DNA of 64,000 nucleotides from Enterobacter kobei (GTDB lineage: Bacteria; Pseudomonadota; Gammaproteobacteria; Enterobacterales; Enterobacteriaceae): NCBI RefSeq assembly GCF_018323985.1, contig NZ_AP024590.1:2232001-2296000 (forward strand), in the 5' to 3' direction. A program made the translations under genes and the position numbers. The notes beneath the pieces are model-generated. The model worked only from the letters and a program-made list of their open reading frames with translations, was not told where the DNA came from and made no database searches. The number at the start of each line of letters is the position of its first letter. The stretch's first letter is position 1. Positions 44,531 to 51,126 of this stretch are shown here, in pieces.

Positions 44531-44583
44531 AAATGTGATCCTGACGGGTTTTTCGCCGTTTTTGTTCGTTATGCATCACATTT
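44531..44583. promoter_or_regulatory. wide inverted repeat upstream of the MHS transporter
   Basis: AAATGTGAT (44531-44539) and ATCACATTT (44575-44583) are perfect complements with 35 bases between. The halves resemble half-sites of a dimeric regulator such as CRP; function is guessed. Confidence 0.35.
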
Positions 44584-44620
44584 TAAAACGGCTGTAGTGG
44601 GCGAATTATCATCACAGCGT

Positions 44621-44637
44621 ATAGATAGTATATCTAT
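44621..44637. promoter_or_regulatory. 17-bp perfect palindrome, probable operator
   Basis: ATAGATAGTATATCTAT reads as a perfect inverted repeat (7-base arms, GTA centre), 31 bases before the transporter start. The TATC/GATA arms resemble sites of GntR-type repressors. No such regulator is adjacent. Confidence 0.55.
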
Positions 44638-44667
44638 TATAGAAACACTGTGAAGAGTGGAGAGGGT

Positions 44668-45993
44668 ATGACTCAGCCTGTTCAGCAGTCGCTAGACCGT
44701 GCAGCGCCCCAGGAAAACAGCGTGGCCACACGAAAATTACGTAAAGTTTTACTCGCGACCGGCGTCGGCCATTTTGTCGAATGGTTCGATTTTGGCCTGT
44801 ACGGCACGCTCGCGGCGATCATTGGCTTACAATTTTTCCAGTCCGGCGATCCCAGCGTGGCGTTGTTGTCGTCCTTTGCGGTATTCGGCGCGGGATTTAT
44901 TATGCGTCCGCTGGGCGGCCTTTATTTCGGCTCGCTGGGCGATCGCATCGGCAGACAAAAAATCCTTGCCACAGTGATTTTGCTCACCTCGGGTGCCACC
45001 TTTGTGATGGGGTTGCTGCCGACTTACCATCAAATCGGCATTACCGCCACTGTGCTGCTGGTGATCACGCGGCTGGTGCAGGGCTTCGCGGCCGGGGGCG
45101 AAAGCTCTGGCGCGACGACGTTTCTGGCGGAGTATGCGCCCGACGCCCGACGCGGCTATTTTACCTGTTGGATCGACAACTTCGGCTTTATGGCCTTTGT
45201 CGCCGGTTCCGGGCTGGTTTTCCTGCTGACTGCGTTGCTGGGCGAAAGCGCGATGAGCGACTGGGGCTGGCGCATTCCGTTTTTGATCGCCGGACCGCTG
45301 GGCTGGGTCGGACTTTATCTGCGTAAACACCTCGAGGACTCGCCGGAGTTTCTGGCGATGGCGAAGCTCGGCAAAAAAGAAGCCGCGCCGCTGCGTACGG
45401 CCGTGAAAACCGCGTGGGGCGCGCTACTGTTCTGCGTCGGCTTTGTGGTGATCAAAGCGGTAGGGCACTGGACGCTGCAAACCTTTATGCCGAGCTACCT
45501 CACCACGCAGATGCACTTTTCAAAACTTGATGCTTATGCCATTACCACCATTGGTCTGTTCGGCATCGCTGTTCTGGTGCCCTTTATGGGGCTGCTGTCG
45601 GATAAATATGGCCGTAAGCCGCTGATGCTGGCGGGCTGCGGTGGATTCATTCTGTTCAGTTATCCGGCGATGATGGTGATGGCGAACGGCAATATGCTGT
45701 CGGCCGTGCTGGCGATGCTGATGCTGGGCGCGTTTATCGCCGCCTTTGACGGCGCGTGCAGCGCGGCCATGGCGGAACTCTTCCCGACTCGCATTCGCTA
45801 CGGCGGATTGTCCATTGCCTACAACTTTGCCGTGGCGTTTTTCGGCGGCATCACCCCCTGGTTCTCGGTATGGCTTATTACGTCCACCGGTAATCCGTTC
45901 TCGCCCGCCTTCTATGTAATGGGCGCAGCGCTGATTACTTTCCTGACGGTGATGCGGGCGAAAGAAACGGCAGGGCTGCCGCTGAAACGCTAG
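44668..45993 (+). CDS. MHS-family major facilitator transporter
   Basis: 441 residues from the ATG at 44668 (GGAGAGGGT immediately before). Metabolite:H+ symporter type: the N-terminal ATGVGHFVEWFDFGLYGTLAAI segment, motif GSLGDRIGRQK between helices 2 and 3, GFAAGGESSGATTFLAEYAP in helix 4-5 and GLLSDKYGRKPLML in the second half. Twelve helices predicted. Relatives carry alpha-ketoglutarate, citrate, shikimate, proline or betaine; the substrate is not clear here. It replaces ydcA of E. coli between cybB and hokB. Confidence 0.85.
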   Translation: MTQPVQQSLDRAAPQENSVATRKLRKVLLATGVGHFVEWFDFGLYGTLAAIIGLQFFQSGDPSVALLSSFAVFGAGFIMRPLGGLYFGSLGDRIGRQKILATVILLTSGATFVMGLLPTYHQIGITATVLLVITRLVQGFAAGGESSGATTFLAEYAPDARRGYFTCWIDNFGFMAFVAGSGLVFLLTALLGESAMSDWGWRIPFLIAGPLGWVGLYLRKHLEDSPEFLAMAKLGKKEAAPLRTAVKTAWGALLFCVGFVVIKAVGHWTLQTFMPSYLTTQMHFSKLDAYAITTIGLFGIAVLVPFMGLLSDKYGRKPLMLAGCGGFILFSYPAMMVMANGNMLSAVLAMLMLGAFIAAFDGACSAAMAELFPTRIRYGGLSIAYNFAVAFFGGITPWFSVWLITSTGNPFSPAFYVMGAALITFLTVMRAKETAGLPLKR

Positions 45994-46069
45994 CATAGTG
46001 GCGCTTTCCCGCCCAACTCCTAAGCTTAACAGCCTGAACGTAGCGACAAAAACAACAGGGGAAGGGAAG

Positions 46070-46603
46070 GTGAAAATTGCATGTCTTGGCTGGGGATCGT
46101 TAATCTGGAAACCGGAAGCACTGCCACTGGCGAGCGAATGGCACAAGGATGGACCTGCGTTCCCCATTGAGTTTTCCCGCGTTGGGGATGGCGGCGAGCT
46201 GGCAACTGCCGTCTGCGTAAATGCGCCGCTCACCCGGGCTTTCTGGGCACTGCTGAACGCCGATACGCTCCATCATGCCGTTGCTGCGCTGCGCGAACGC
46301 GAGCAGATCCCTGTCTCCCGTAGTGATGGCGTCGGCGTAATGGTGTTTAACAGTACGCCCGCCGGTCCGTTGGCTGACTGGGCGGCAGAAAAAAAGCTGG
46401 ATGCGGTGATCTGGACGGCTCTGCCGCCGCGCATTCATGGCCTTGAAGGACGCATACCCTGCGTGAAAGACGTATTGGATTATCTGCGTACCCTGGAGGG
46501 GGAAAAACGGCAACACGCGCAGGATTATCTCAGCAGAGTGCCCGCAGAGTTCGAAACGCCTTATCGACAGACTATTCGCACGAACCTTGGCTGGGACTGC
46601 TGA
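46070..46603 (+). CDS. hypothetical protein, gamma-glutamylcyclotransferase-like
   Basis: 177 residues from a GTG at 46070 with GGAAGGGAAG just before it; the upstream extension to 45998 overlaps no ribosome site. The N-terminus KIACLGWGSLIWKPE recalls the YGSL substrate-binding loop of gamma-glutamylcyclotransferase-fold proteins, with acidic residues further on (EFSRVGDGGELATAV). No signal peptide. It follows the MHS transporter by 76 bases and may be cotranscribed. The function is unknown. Confidence 0.65.
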   Translation: MKIACLGWGSLIWKPEALPLASEWHKDGPAFPIEFSRVGDGGELATAVCVNAPLTRAFWALLNADTLHHAVAALREREQIPVSRSDGVGVMVFNSTPAGPLADWAAEKKLDAVIWTALPPRIHGLEGRIPCVKDVLDYLRTLEGEKRQHAQDYLSRVPAEFETPYRQTIRTNLGWDC

Positions 46604-46656
46604 GTCCGGATTCGGTCAGGTGATTTATTCGTCAAATCAATGTGTATGTAACTGAA

Positions 46657-46685
46657 TTGCTTTATGAAAATCAGGTGCGTAGTAT
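46657..46685 (+). promoter_or_regulatory. hok mRNA promoter
   Basis: TTGCTT (46657-46662), 17-base spacer, TAGTAT (46680-46685). It would start the hok mRNA near 46692, right where the conserved hok 5' end (GGGTGCTTGAGGCTTTCTG) begins. Confidence 0.65.
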
Positions 46686-46692
46686 GGCGGGC

Positions 46693-46734
46693 GGGTGCTT
46701 GAGGCTTTCTGTCTTAAGTACACCGGGCAGAAAG
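46693..46734 (+). other. hok mRNA 5' tac-stem
   Basis: GAGGCTTTCTG is followed 15 bases later by CAGAAAG, giving the stem found at the 5' end of hok-family mRNAs. GGGTGC-TT-GAGG (46693-46704) is also complementary to CCTCAGCGCACCC at 47034-47046, the expected fold-back inhibition element at the mRNA 3' end. Confidence 0.6.
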
Positions 46735-46786
46735 AGAAAAGCCCCACTCGACTATAAATCGAATGAGGCCAATCCAATGCCTAGAC
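46735..46786 (-). ncRNA. sokB: Sok antisense RNA (antitoxin)
   Basis: Not in any protein frame: a promoter on the minus strand, TTGATT (46816-46821) and TAATCT (46793-46798) with a 17-base spacer, would start an RNA near 46786. It would end at a 10-base stem (with G-U pairs) over 46741-46768 followed by CTTTTC. The about 52-base RNA covers the mok start codon at 46777, the known target of Sok. Name by position and homology to E. coli hokB/sokB. Confidence 0.65.
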
Positions 46787-46986
46787 AACAGAAGATTAGC
46801 CTCTTAATTGTGACAAATCAATCAGGAGGTTTCATGCGCAGGAGCTATATGTATTGTCTGATGGTGATTTGTATCACCATATTGATCTTTGTCTGGATGG
46901 TGCGCGGCACGCTCTGCGAGCTACACATCAGGAAAGGAAGTACAGAGCTTACAGCGTATTTAGCCTACGAAGTTGAACCACGTTAA
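46777..46986 (+). CDS. mokB: Mok, in-frame leader form of Hok
   Basis: 69 codons, the same length as E. coli MokC. It shares the Hok frame and adds 19 residues (MPRQQKISLLIVTNQSGGF) before the Hok methionine. In this family translation of mok opens the hok ribosome site; Sok pairing at the mok start shuts both off. Confidence 0.7.
   Translation: MPRQQKISLLIVTNQSGGFMRRSYMYCLMVICITILIFVWMVRGTLCELHIRKGSTELTAYLAYEVEPR
46834..46986 (+). CDS. hokB: Hok-family membrane toxin
   Basis: 50 residues from the ATG at 46834, with AGGAGG 4 bases upstream. One membrane helix (about 6-25, YMYCLMVICITILIFVWMV) and the conserved periplasmic tail CELHIRKGSTELTAYLAYE. Hok depolarises the inner membrane. It lies between cybB and trg, the site of hokB in E. 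coli, hence the symbol. The whole control architecture (own promoter, tac-stem, mok, antisense Sok, 3' fold-back element and terminator) is recognisable, so the locus looks functional rather than decayed. Confidence 0.85.
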   Translation: MRRSYMYCLMVICITILIFVWMVRGTLCELHIRKGSTELTAYLAYEVEPR

Positions 46987-47054
46987 GAGCAACGGCGGGG
47001 AGCAATCCCCGCCACGCTTTTCGCGTTTTGCATCCTCAGCGCACCCACATTTCA

Positions 47055-47075
47055 AACCCGCTTCGGCGGGTTTTT
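47055..47075 (+). terminator. terminator of the hok mRNA
   Basis: CCCGC-TTCG-GCGGG with five Ts, 70 bases after the hok stop and just beyond the fold-back element at 47034-47046. Confidence 0.85.
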
Positions 47076-47146
47076 CAATGAAGCTTTCGCGATAAAAGGG
47101 TGCTATGAGATTAAGAATCGTAGACCAATTGTAATGAGATACCACT

Positions 47147-47578
47147 ATGAGCAACATTACTATCTATCACAATCCAGCCTGCGGCACCTCGCGTAATACG
47201 CTGGAGATGATCCGCAACAGCGGGCATGAGCCTGACATCATTTATTATCTCGACACGCCCCCATCGCACGACGAGCTGGTGAAGCTCATTAACGATATGG
47301 GTATTTCAGTGCGGGCGCTGCTGCGCAAGAACGTCGCGCCTTATGAGCAGCTTGGTCTGGCGGATGACCGTTTTAGCGATGAGCAGTTAATCGACTTTAT
47401 GCTGCAACATCCTGTACTGATCAATCGCCCGATAGTGGTGACACCTCTGGGAACCCGGCTGTGCCGCCCATCAGAGGCGGTGCTGGATATTCTGCCGACG
47501 CCTCAGAAAGGGGCTTTCTCCAAAGAAGATGGCGAACAGGTGACTGATGCCGCTGGCCAGCGGGTAAAACCGCAATAA
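47147..47578 (+). CDS. arsC: glutaredoxin-dependent arsenate reductase
   Basis: 143 residues of the R773 ArsC type. Catalytic Cys12 (NPACGTSRNT) and the three active-site arginines Arg60, Arg94 and Arg107 fall at exactly the R773 positions (ALLRKN, NRPIVV, CRPSE). It reduces arsenate to arsenite with glutathione and glutaredoxin. No arsR, arsB or acr3 is adjacent, so it works alone or with pumps elsewhere; chromosomal copies of this kind occur in enterobacteria. It lies between hok and frmRA and has its own terminator. Confidence 0.92.
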   Translation: MSNITIYHNPACGTSRNTLEMIRNSGHEPDIIYYLDTPPSHDELVKLINDMGISVRALLRKNVAPYEQLGLADDRFSDEQLIDFMLQHPVLINRPIVVTPLGTRLCRPSEAVLDILPTPQKGAFSKEDGEQVTDAAGQRVKPQ

Positions 47579-47610
47579 CGCTCATCAGTCATCTCACTCG
47601 CTCATGAAAA

Positions 47611-47630
47611 CCCGCTGCGGCGGGTTTTTT
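47611..47630 (+). terminator. arsC terminator
   Basis: CCCGC-TGCG-GCGGG followed by TTTTTT; AAAA on the 5' side makes it potentially bidirectional. Confidence 0.88.
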
Positions 47631-47698
47631 AATGGCAGTATCAGGCAGTGCAGAAAAGGGTATCAGCATATCGTGTTTACATGCAGGTCTATGAAAGT

Positions 47699-47720
47699 TA
47701 CTATACCCCCCTACAGTATA
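47699..47720. promoter_or_regulatory. FrmR operator
   Basis: TACTATA, a run of six C, then TACAGTATA: an inverted repeat around a C6/G6 tract, the pattern recognised by CsoR/RcnR/FrmR regulators. It lies 13 bases before the frmR start codon. Confidence 0.75.
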
Positions 47721-47733
47721 CGAAGGAGAATGT

Positions 47734-48009
47734 ATGCCGCATTCACCCGAAGACAAAAAACGCGTATTAACCCGCGTGCGCCGCATTCGCGGGCAGGTTG
47801 AAGCGCTGGAGCGTGCACTTGACGCCGGCGAGCCATGCCTGGCCATTTTGCAGCAAATCGCCGCCGTCCGTGGCGCGGCCAATGGCCTGATGGGCGAGAT
47901 GGTCGAAATTCACCTCAAAGATGAGCTGGTTAGCGGTGATACCTCACCGGATCAACGTGCAGCCCGGATGGCCGAAGTCGGTCATCTTTTGCGCTCTTAT
48001 CTAAAATAA
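47734..48009 (+). CDS. frmR: formaldehyde-sensing repressor FrmR
   Basis: 91 residues, all-alpha CsoR/RcnR family. The conserved cysteine in GEPCLAILQQIAAVRGAANGL (Cys36 region) and the N-terminal Pro2 are the pair that formaldehyde crosslinks to release DNA in E. coli FrmR; both are present (MPHSPEDKKRVLTRVRRIRGQVEALERAL). A GAAGGAG ribosome site is upstream and frmA follows by 36 bases. Confidence 0.93.
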   Translation: MPHSPEDKKRVLTRVRRIRGQVEALERALDAGEPCLAILQQIAAVRGAANGLMGEMVEIHLKDELVSGDTSPDQRAARMAEVGHLLRSYLK

Positions 48010-48045
48010 TCATTACCGTTCAAAGAACAGAAGGGAAGAGACACT

Positions 48046-49164
48046 ATGAAATCACGTGCTGCAGTAGCATTCGGGCCCGGTCAGCCTCTGAAAATTGTTG
48101 AGATCGACGTTGCCCCGCCGAAGAAGGGCGAAGTGCTGGTAAAAATCACCCATACCGGCGTCTGCCACACCGATGCATTTACGCTATCAGGCGAAGATCC
48201 GGAAGGCGTCTTCCCGGCGGTGCTCGGGCATGAAGGCGGCGGCGTGGTCGTGGAAGTGGGCGAAGGCGTCACCAGCCTGCAACCGGGCGATCACGTGATC
48301 CCGCTGTACACGGCCGAATGTCGTGAATGTAAGTTCTGTAAATCCGGTAAAACCAACCTCTGCCAGGCAGTACGCGCTACGCAGGGTAAAGGCCTGATGC
48401 CGGATGGCACCACCCGTTTCTCATACAATGGCGAGCCGATTTTTCACTACATGGGCACCAGCACCTTCAGCGAATACACGGTAGTGGCGGAAATTTCACT
48501 GGCGAAAGTCAACCCGCAAGCGCCGTTGGATAAAGTCTGTCTGCTTGGCTGTGGCGTCACCACCGGTATCGGTGCGGTGCATAACACCGCTAAAGTAAAA
48601 GAGGGCGATACCGTCGCGGTATTTGGTCTCGGCGGTATTGGTCTGGCGGTGATCCAGGGCGCGGTTCAGGCGAAAGCCGGGCGCATTCTGGCGGTGGATA
48701 CGAACCCGGAGAAATTCAAACTGGCGCGTGAAATGGGCGCGACCGATTTCGTTAATCCGAAAGATTACGACAAGCCGGTTCAGGACGTGATCGTTGAAAT
48801 GACCGACGGCGGCGTCGATTACAGCTTCGAATGTATCGGTAACGTGGACGTGATGCGTGCTGCGCTGGAGTGCTGCCATAAGGGCTGGGGCGAAAGTGTG
48901 ATCATCGGTGTGGCCGGTGCGGGTCAGGAAATCAAAACCCGTCCGTTCCAGCTGGTGACCGGGCGCGTATGGCGCGGTTCCGCCTTTGGTGGCGTCAAGG
49001 GCCGCACGCAGCTGCCGGGTATGGTTGAAGATGCCATGAGCGGCAAAATCCAGCTCGATCCGTTTATTACTCACCGCTTACCGCTGGATCAGATCAACGA
49101 CGCTTTTGACCTGATGCACGAAGGCAAATCCATCCGCACCGTTATCCATTTCGGCGATAACTAA
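48046..49164 (+). CDS. frmA: S-(hydroxymethyl)glutathione dehydrogenase (class III ADH)
   Basis: 372 residues. Zinc-dependent medium-chain dehydrogenase: catalytic zinc cysteine in THTGVCHTDAFTL, histidine in LGHEGGG, four structural-zinc cysteines in AECRECKFCKSGKTNLC, NAD-binding FGLGGIGLAVIQGA. It oxidises the formaldehyde-glutathione adduct to S-formylglutathione, and also reduces S-nitrosoglutathione. AGGGAAGAGAC ribosome site. The usual third gene frmB (S-formylglutathione hydrolase) is missing here; a hydrolase elsewhere (yeiG type) may serve. Confidence 0.96.
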   Translation: MKSRAAVAFGPGQPLKIVEIDVAPPKKGEVLVKITHTGVCHTDAFTLSGEDPEGVFPAVLGHEGGGVVVEVGEGVTSLQPGDHVIPLYTAECRECKFCKSGKTNLCQAVRATQGKGLMPDGTTRFSYNGEPIFHYMGTSTFSEYTVVAEISLAKVNPQAPLDKVCLLGCGVTTGIGAVHNTAKVKEGDTVAVFGLGGIGLAVIQGAVQAKAGRILAVDTNPEKFKLAREMGATDFVNPKDYDKPVQDVIVEMTDGGVDYSFECIGNVDVMRAALECCHKGWGESVIIGVAGAGQEIKTRPFQLVTGRVWRGSAFGGVKGRTQLPGMVEDAMSGKIQLDPFITHRLPLDQINDAFDLMHEGKSIRTVIHFGDN

Positions 49165-49170
49165 TGCCAC

Positions 49171-49193
49171 TGCCGACGGTTCTGCCGTCGGCA
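49171..49193 (+). terminator. frmRA terminator
   Basis: Nine-base stem TGCCGACGG / CCGTCGGCA with a 5-base loop, 6 bases after the frmA stop, followed by ATTTCCC. Confidence 0.75.
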
Positions 49194-49261
49194 ATTTCCC
49201 TCTTCAGGATTTCTTTAGGGGGCAATGTCTGAATCTGTGAGCCAGCTACCGCTTTTAAGCA

Positions 49262-49288
49262 TAAGGTAAATTCCCCATTTGCCGATGA
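49262..49288 (+). promoter_or_regulatory. sigma-28 (FliA) promoter of trg
   Basis: TAAGGTAA-N11-GCCGATGA against the FliA consensus TAAAGTTT-N11-GCCGATAA: the -10 matches 7 of 8 and the -35 5 of 8 with the right spacing. It lies 49 bases before the trg ATG. Confidence 0.8.
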
Positions 49289-49337
49289 CTATTTTACAGG
49301 CGTGTATGACGCACCTTCCTATAAGAGAGTCGATAGC

Positions 49338-51026
49338 ATGGACAACACAGCAGCGATGCACAAACCGCAAACCGTAGGTTTTTTACATCACATACGGCTA
49401 GTTCCTCTGTTTTCTTCAATTCTCAGCGGCATCCTGGTGCTGTTTGCATTGAGTGCAGGGCTTGCGGGGTATTTTCTGATTCAGGCTGATGGCGATCAGC
49501 GCGACGTGACGCAAGAAATTCAGATCCGCATGGGATTATCAAACAGCTCCAACCATTTACGCACTGCGCGTATCAACATGATCCATGCCGGTGCGGCGAG
49601 CCGTATCGCCGAAATGGATGATATGAAATACAACATCGCGGAAGCAGAAAAACGCATCAAGCAGTCCCAGGAGGGCTATGCGATTTACCAGAATCGCAGC
49701 GTGAAAACACCTGCGGATGAAGCGCTGGATGGTGAACTGAATACCCGTTTTACCGCCTACATCAACGGCATGCAGCCGATGCTGAAATATGCCAAAAACG
49801 GCATGTTTGAAGCCATCATTAACCATGAAAGCGAACAGGCCCGTCAGCTCGACAGCGCCTACAATGACGTGCTGATGAAGGCGATCAAAATCCGTACCGA
49901 GCGCGCCGCCGCCCTCAGCGATCTGGCGCATCAGCGTACCCAGCTCGGCCTGGTGTTTATGGGCGCGGCCTTTATCATCGCGCTGATTCTGACGGTGATT
50001 ACCTTTGTGGTGCTGCGCCGTACGGTGATCCTGCCGCTGCAACGCGCCGCCAATCGTATTGAGCACATCGCCGCCGGTGATTTGACGCTGGATGATGAAC
50101 CTACCGGTCGCAGTGAAATCGGCTTGCTGACCCGCCATCTGCAAAAAATGCAGCATTCGCTGGTCCAGACCGTGGGCACCGTGCGTGAAGGGGCTGAAGA
50201 GATTTATCGTGGCACCAGCGAGATTTCGATGGGTAACACCGATCTCTCCTCCCGTACCGAACAGCAGGCCGCCGCCATCGAGCAGACCGCTGCCAGTATG
50301 GAGCAGCTCACCGCTACCGTGAAACAGAACGCCGACAACGCCCATCACGCCAGCAAACTGGCCGGTGACGCCTCCGGTAAAGCCACCCGCGGCGGGGAAA
50401 TTGTCTCCGGCGTGGTGAAAACTATGGGCAATATTTCGAACAGTTCGAAGAAAATTTCCGAAATCACGGCGGTAATCAACAGTATCGCCTTCCAGACCAA
50501 CATTCTGGCGTTGAACGCCGCGGTAGAAGCCGCTCGTGCCGGTGAGCAGGGACGTGGCTTTGCGGTGGTAGCAAGCGAAGTCCGCACGCTGGCAAGCCGC
50601 AGCGCCAATGCTGCCAAAGAGATCGAAGGGCTGATCAGCGCCTCCGTTTCACTGATTGAACGTGGTTCAAGCGAAGTGGTTGCTGCCGGTGACACCATGG
50701 GCGATATCGTGGATGCGGTAAAACGCGTAACCGATATTATGCTGGAAATTGCTGCCGCGTCGGATGAGCAGAGCAAAGGGATCGAGCAGGTGAGTCAGGC
50801 GATCACCGAAATGGATAACGTGACCCAGCAGAACGCCTCGCTGGTGGAAGAAGCCTCGGCAGCTGCCGCATCGCTGGAAGAACAGGCCGCGCGTCTGACG
50901 CAGGCCGTCGGTACGTTCCGCCTGCAAAAAGCCGCACCGGCTCGCGTGGAGAAAGCTGCGCCAAAAGCGCCGCTGGCGACAACACGCCCGGCACTGGCGA
51001 CTAACGATAACTGGGAAACGTTCTGA
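49338..51026 (+). CDS. trg: chemoreceptor Trg (ribose/galactose)
   Basis: 562 residues from the ATG at 49338; alignment with E. coli Trg (VGFLHHIRLVPLF) and the sigma-28 promoter fix this start over the GTG at 49302. Two membrane helices (about 20-45 and 207-230) flank a four-helix periplasmic domain (SSNHLRTARINMIHAGAASRIAEM..., QNRSVKTPADEAL), then HAMP and the signalling hairpin (AFQTNILALNAAVEAARAGEQGRGFAVVASEVRTLA). In E. coli it reads periplasmic ribose- and galactose-binding proteins. Unlike E. coli Trg as I recall it, this one ends in the NWETF pentapeptide that tethers CheR and CheB. Confidence 0.92.
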   Translation: MDNTAAMHKPQTVGFLHHIRLVPLFSSILSGILVLFALSAGLAGYFLIQADGDQRDVTQEIQIRMGLSNSSNHLRTARINMIHAGAASRIAEMDDMKYNIAEAEKRIKQSQEGYAIYQNRSVKTPADEALDGELNTRFTAYINGMQPMLKYAKNGMFEAIINHESEQARQLDSAYNDVLMKAIKIRTERAAALSDLAHQRTQLGLVFMGAAFIIALILTVITFVVLRRTVILPLQRAANRIEHIAAGDLTLDDEPTGRSEIGLLTRHLQKMQHSLVQTVGTVREGAEEIYRGTSEISMGNTDLSSRTEQQAAAIEQTAASMEQLTATVKQNADNAHHASKLAGDASGKATRGGEIVSGVVKTMGNISNSSKKISEITAVINSIAFQTNILALNAAVEAARAGEQGRGFAVVASEVRTLASRSANAAKEIEGLISASVSLIERGSSEVVAAGDTMGDIVDAVKRVTDIMLEIAAASDEQSKGIEQVSQAITEMDNVTQQNASLVEEASAAAASLEEQAARLTQAVGTFRLQKAAPARVEKAAPKAPLATTRPALATNDNWETF

Positions 51027-51040
51027 CAGATTGAATTTCC

Positions 51041-51120
51041 CCTCACCCCGGCCCTCTCCCAATGGGAGAGGGAGAATGCTCGCTTTCCCTCTCCCTGGGG
51101 AGAGGGTTAGGGTGAGGGGC
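51041..51120. repeat. palindromic repeat between trg and the PQQ dehydrogenase
   Basis: CCCTCACCCCGGCCCTCTCCC and its inverted counterpart (GGGAGAGGGTTAGGGTGAGGGG) form long arms, with a nested CCCTCTCCC / GGGAGAGGG hairpin in the middle. This is the dispersed C-rich intergenic palindrome seen in many gammaproteobacteria; here it probably also ends both converging genes. Confidence 0.75.
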
Positions 51121-51126
51121 AACGAT

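Noticed and set aside
44514..44667. RydC-like sRNA near cybB
   Set aside because: No matching 5' end or pseudoknot sequence was found; only operator-like repeats are present.
46642..46833. Longer ORF leading into Hok
   Set aside because: The family has mok and hok starts at 46777 and 46834; the region before 46777 is the hok promoter and 5' RNA structure.
47579..47733. ArsR-type control or further ars genes around arsC
   Set aside because: The downstream operator belongs to FrmR (C6 tract) and no arsR or pump ORF is present.
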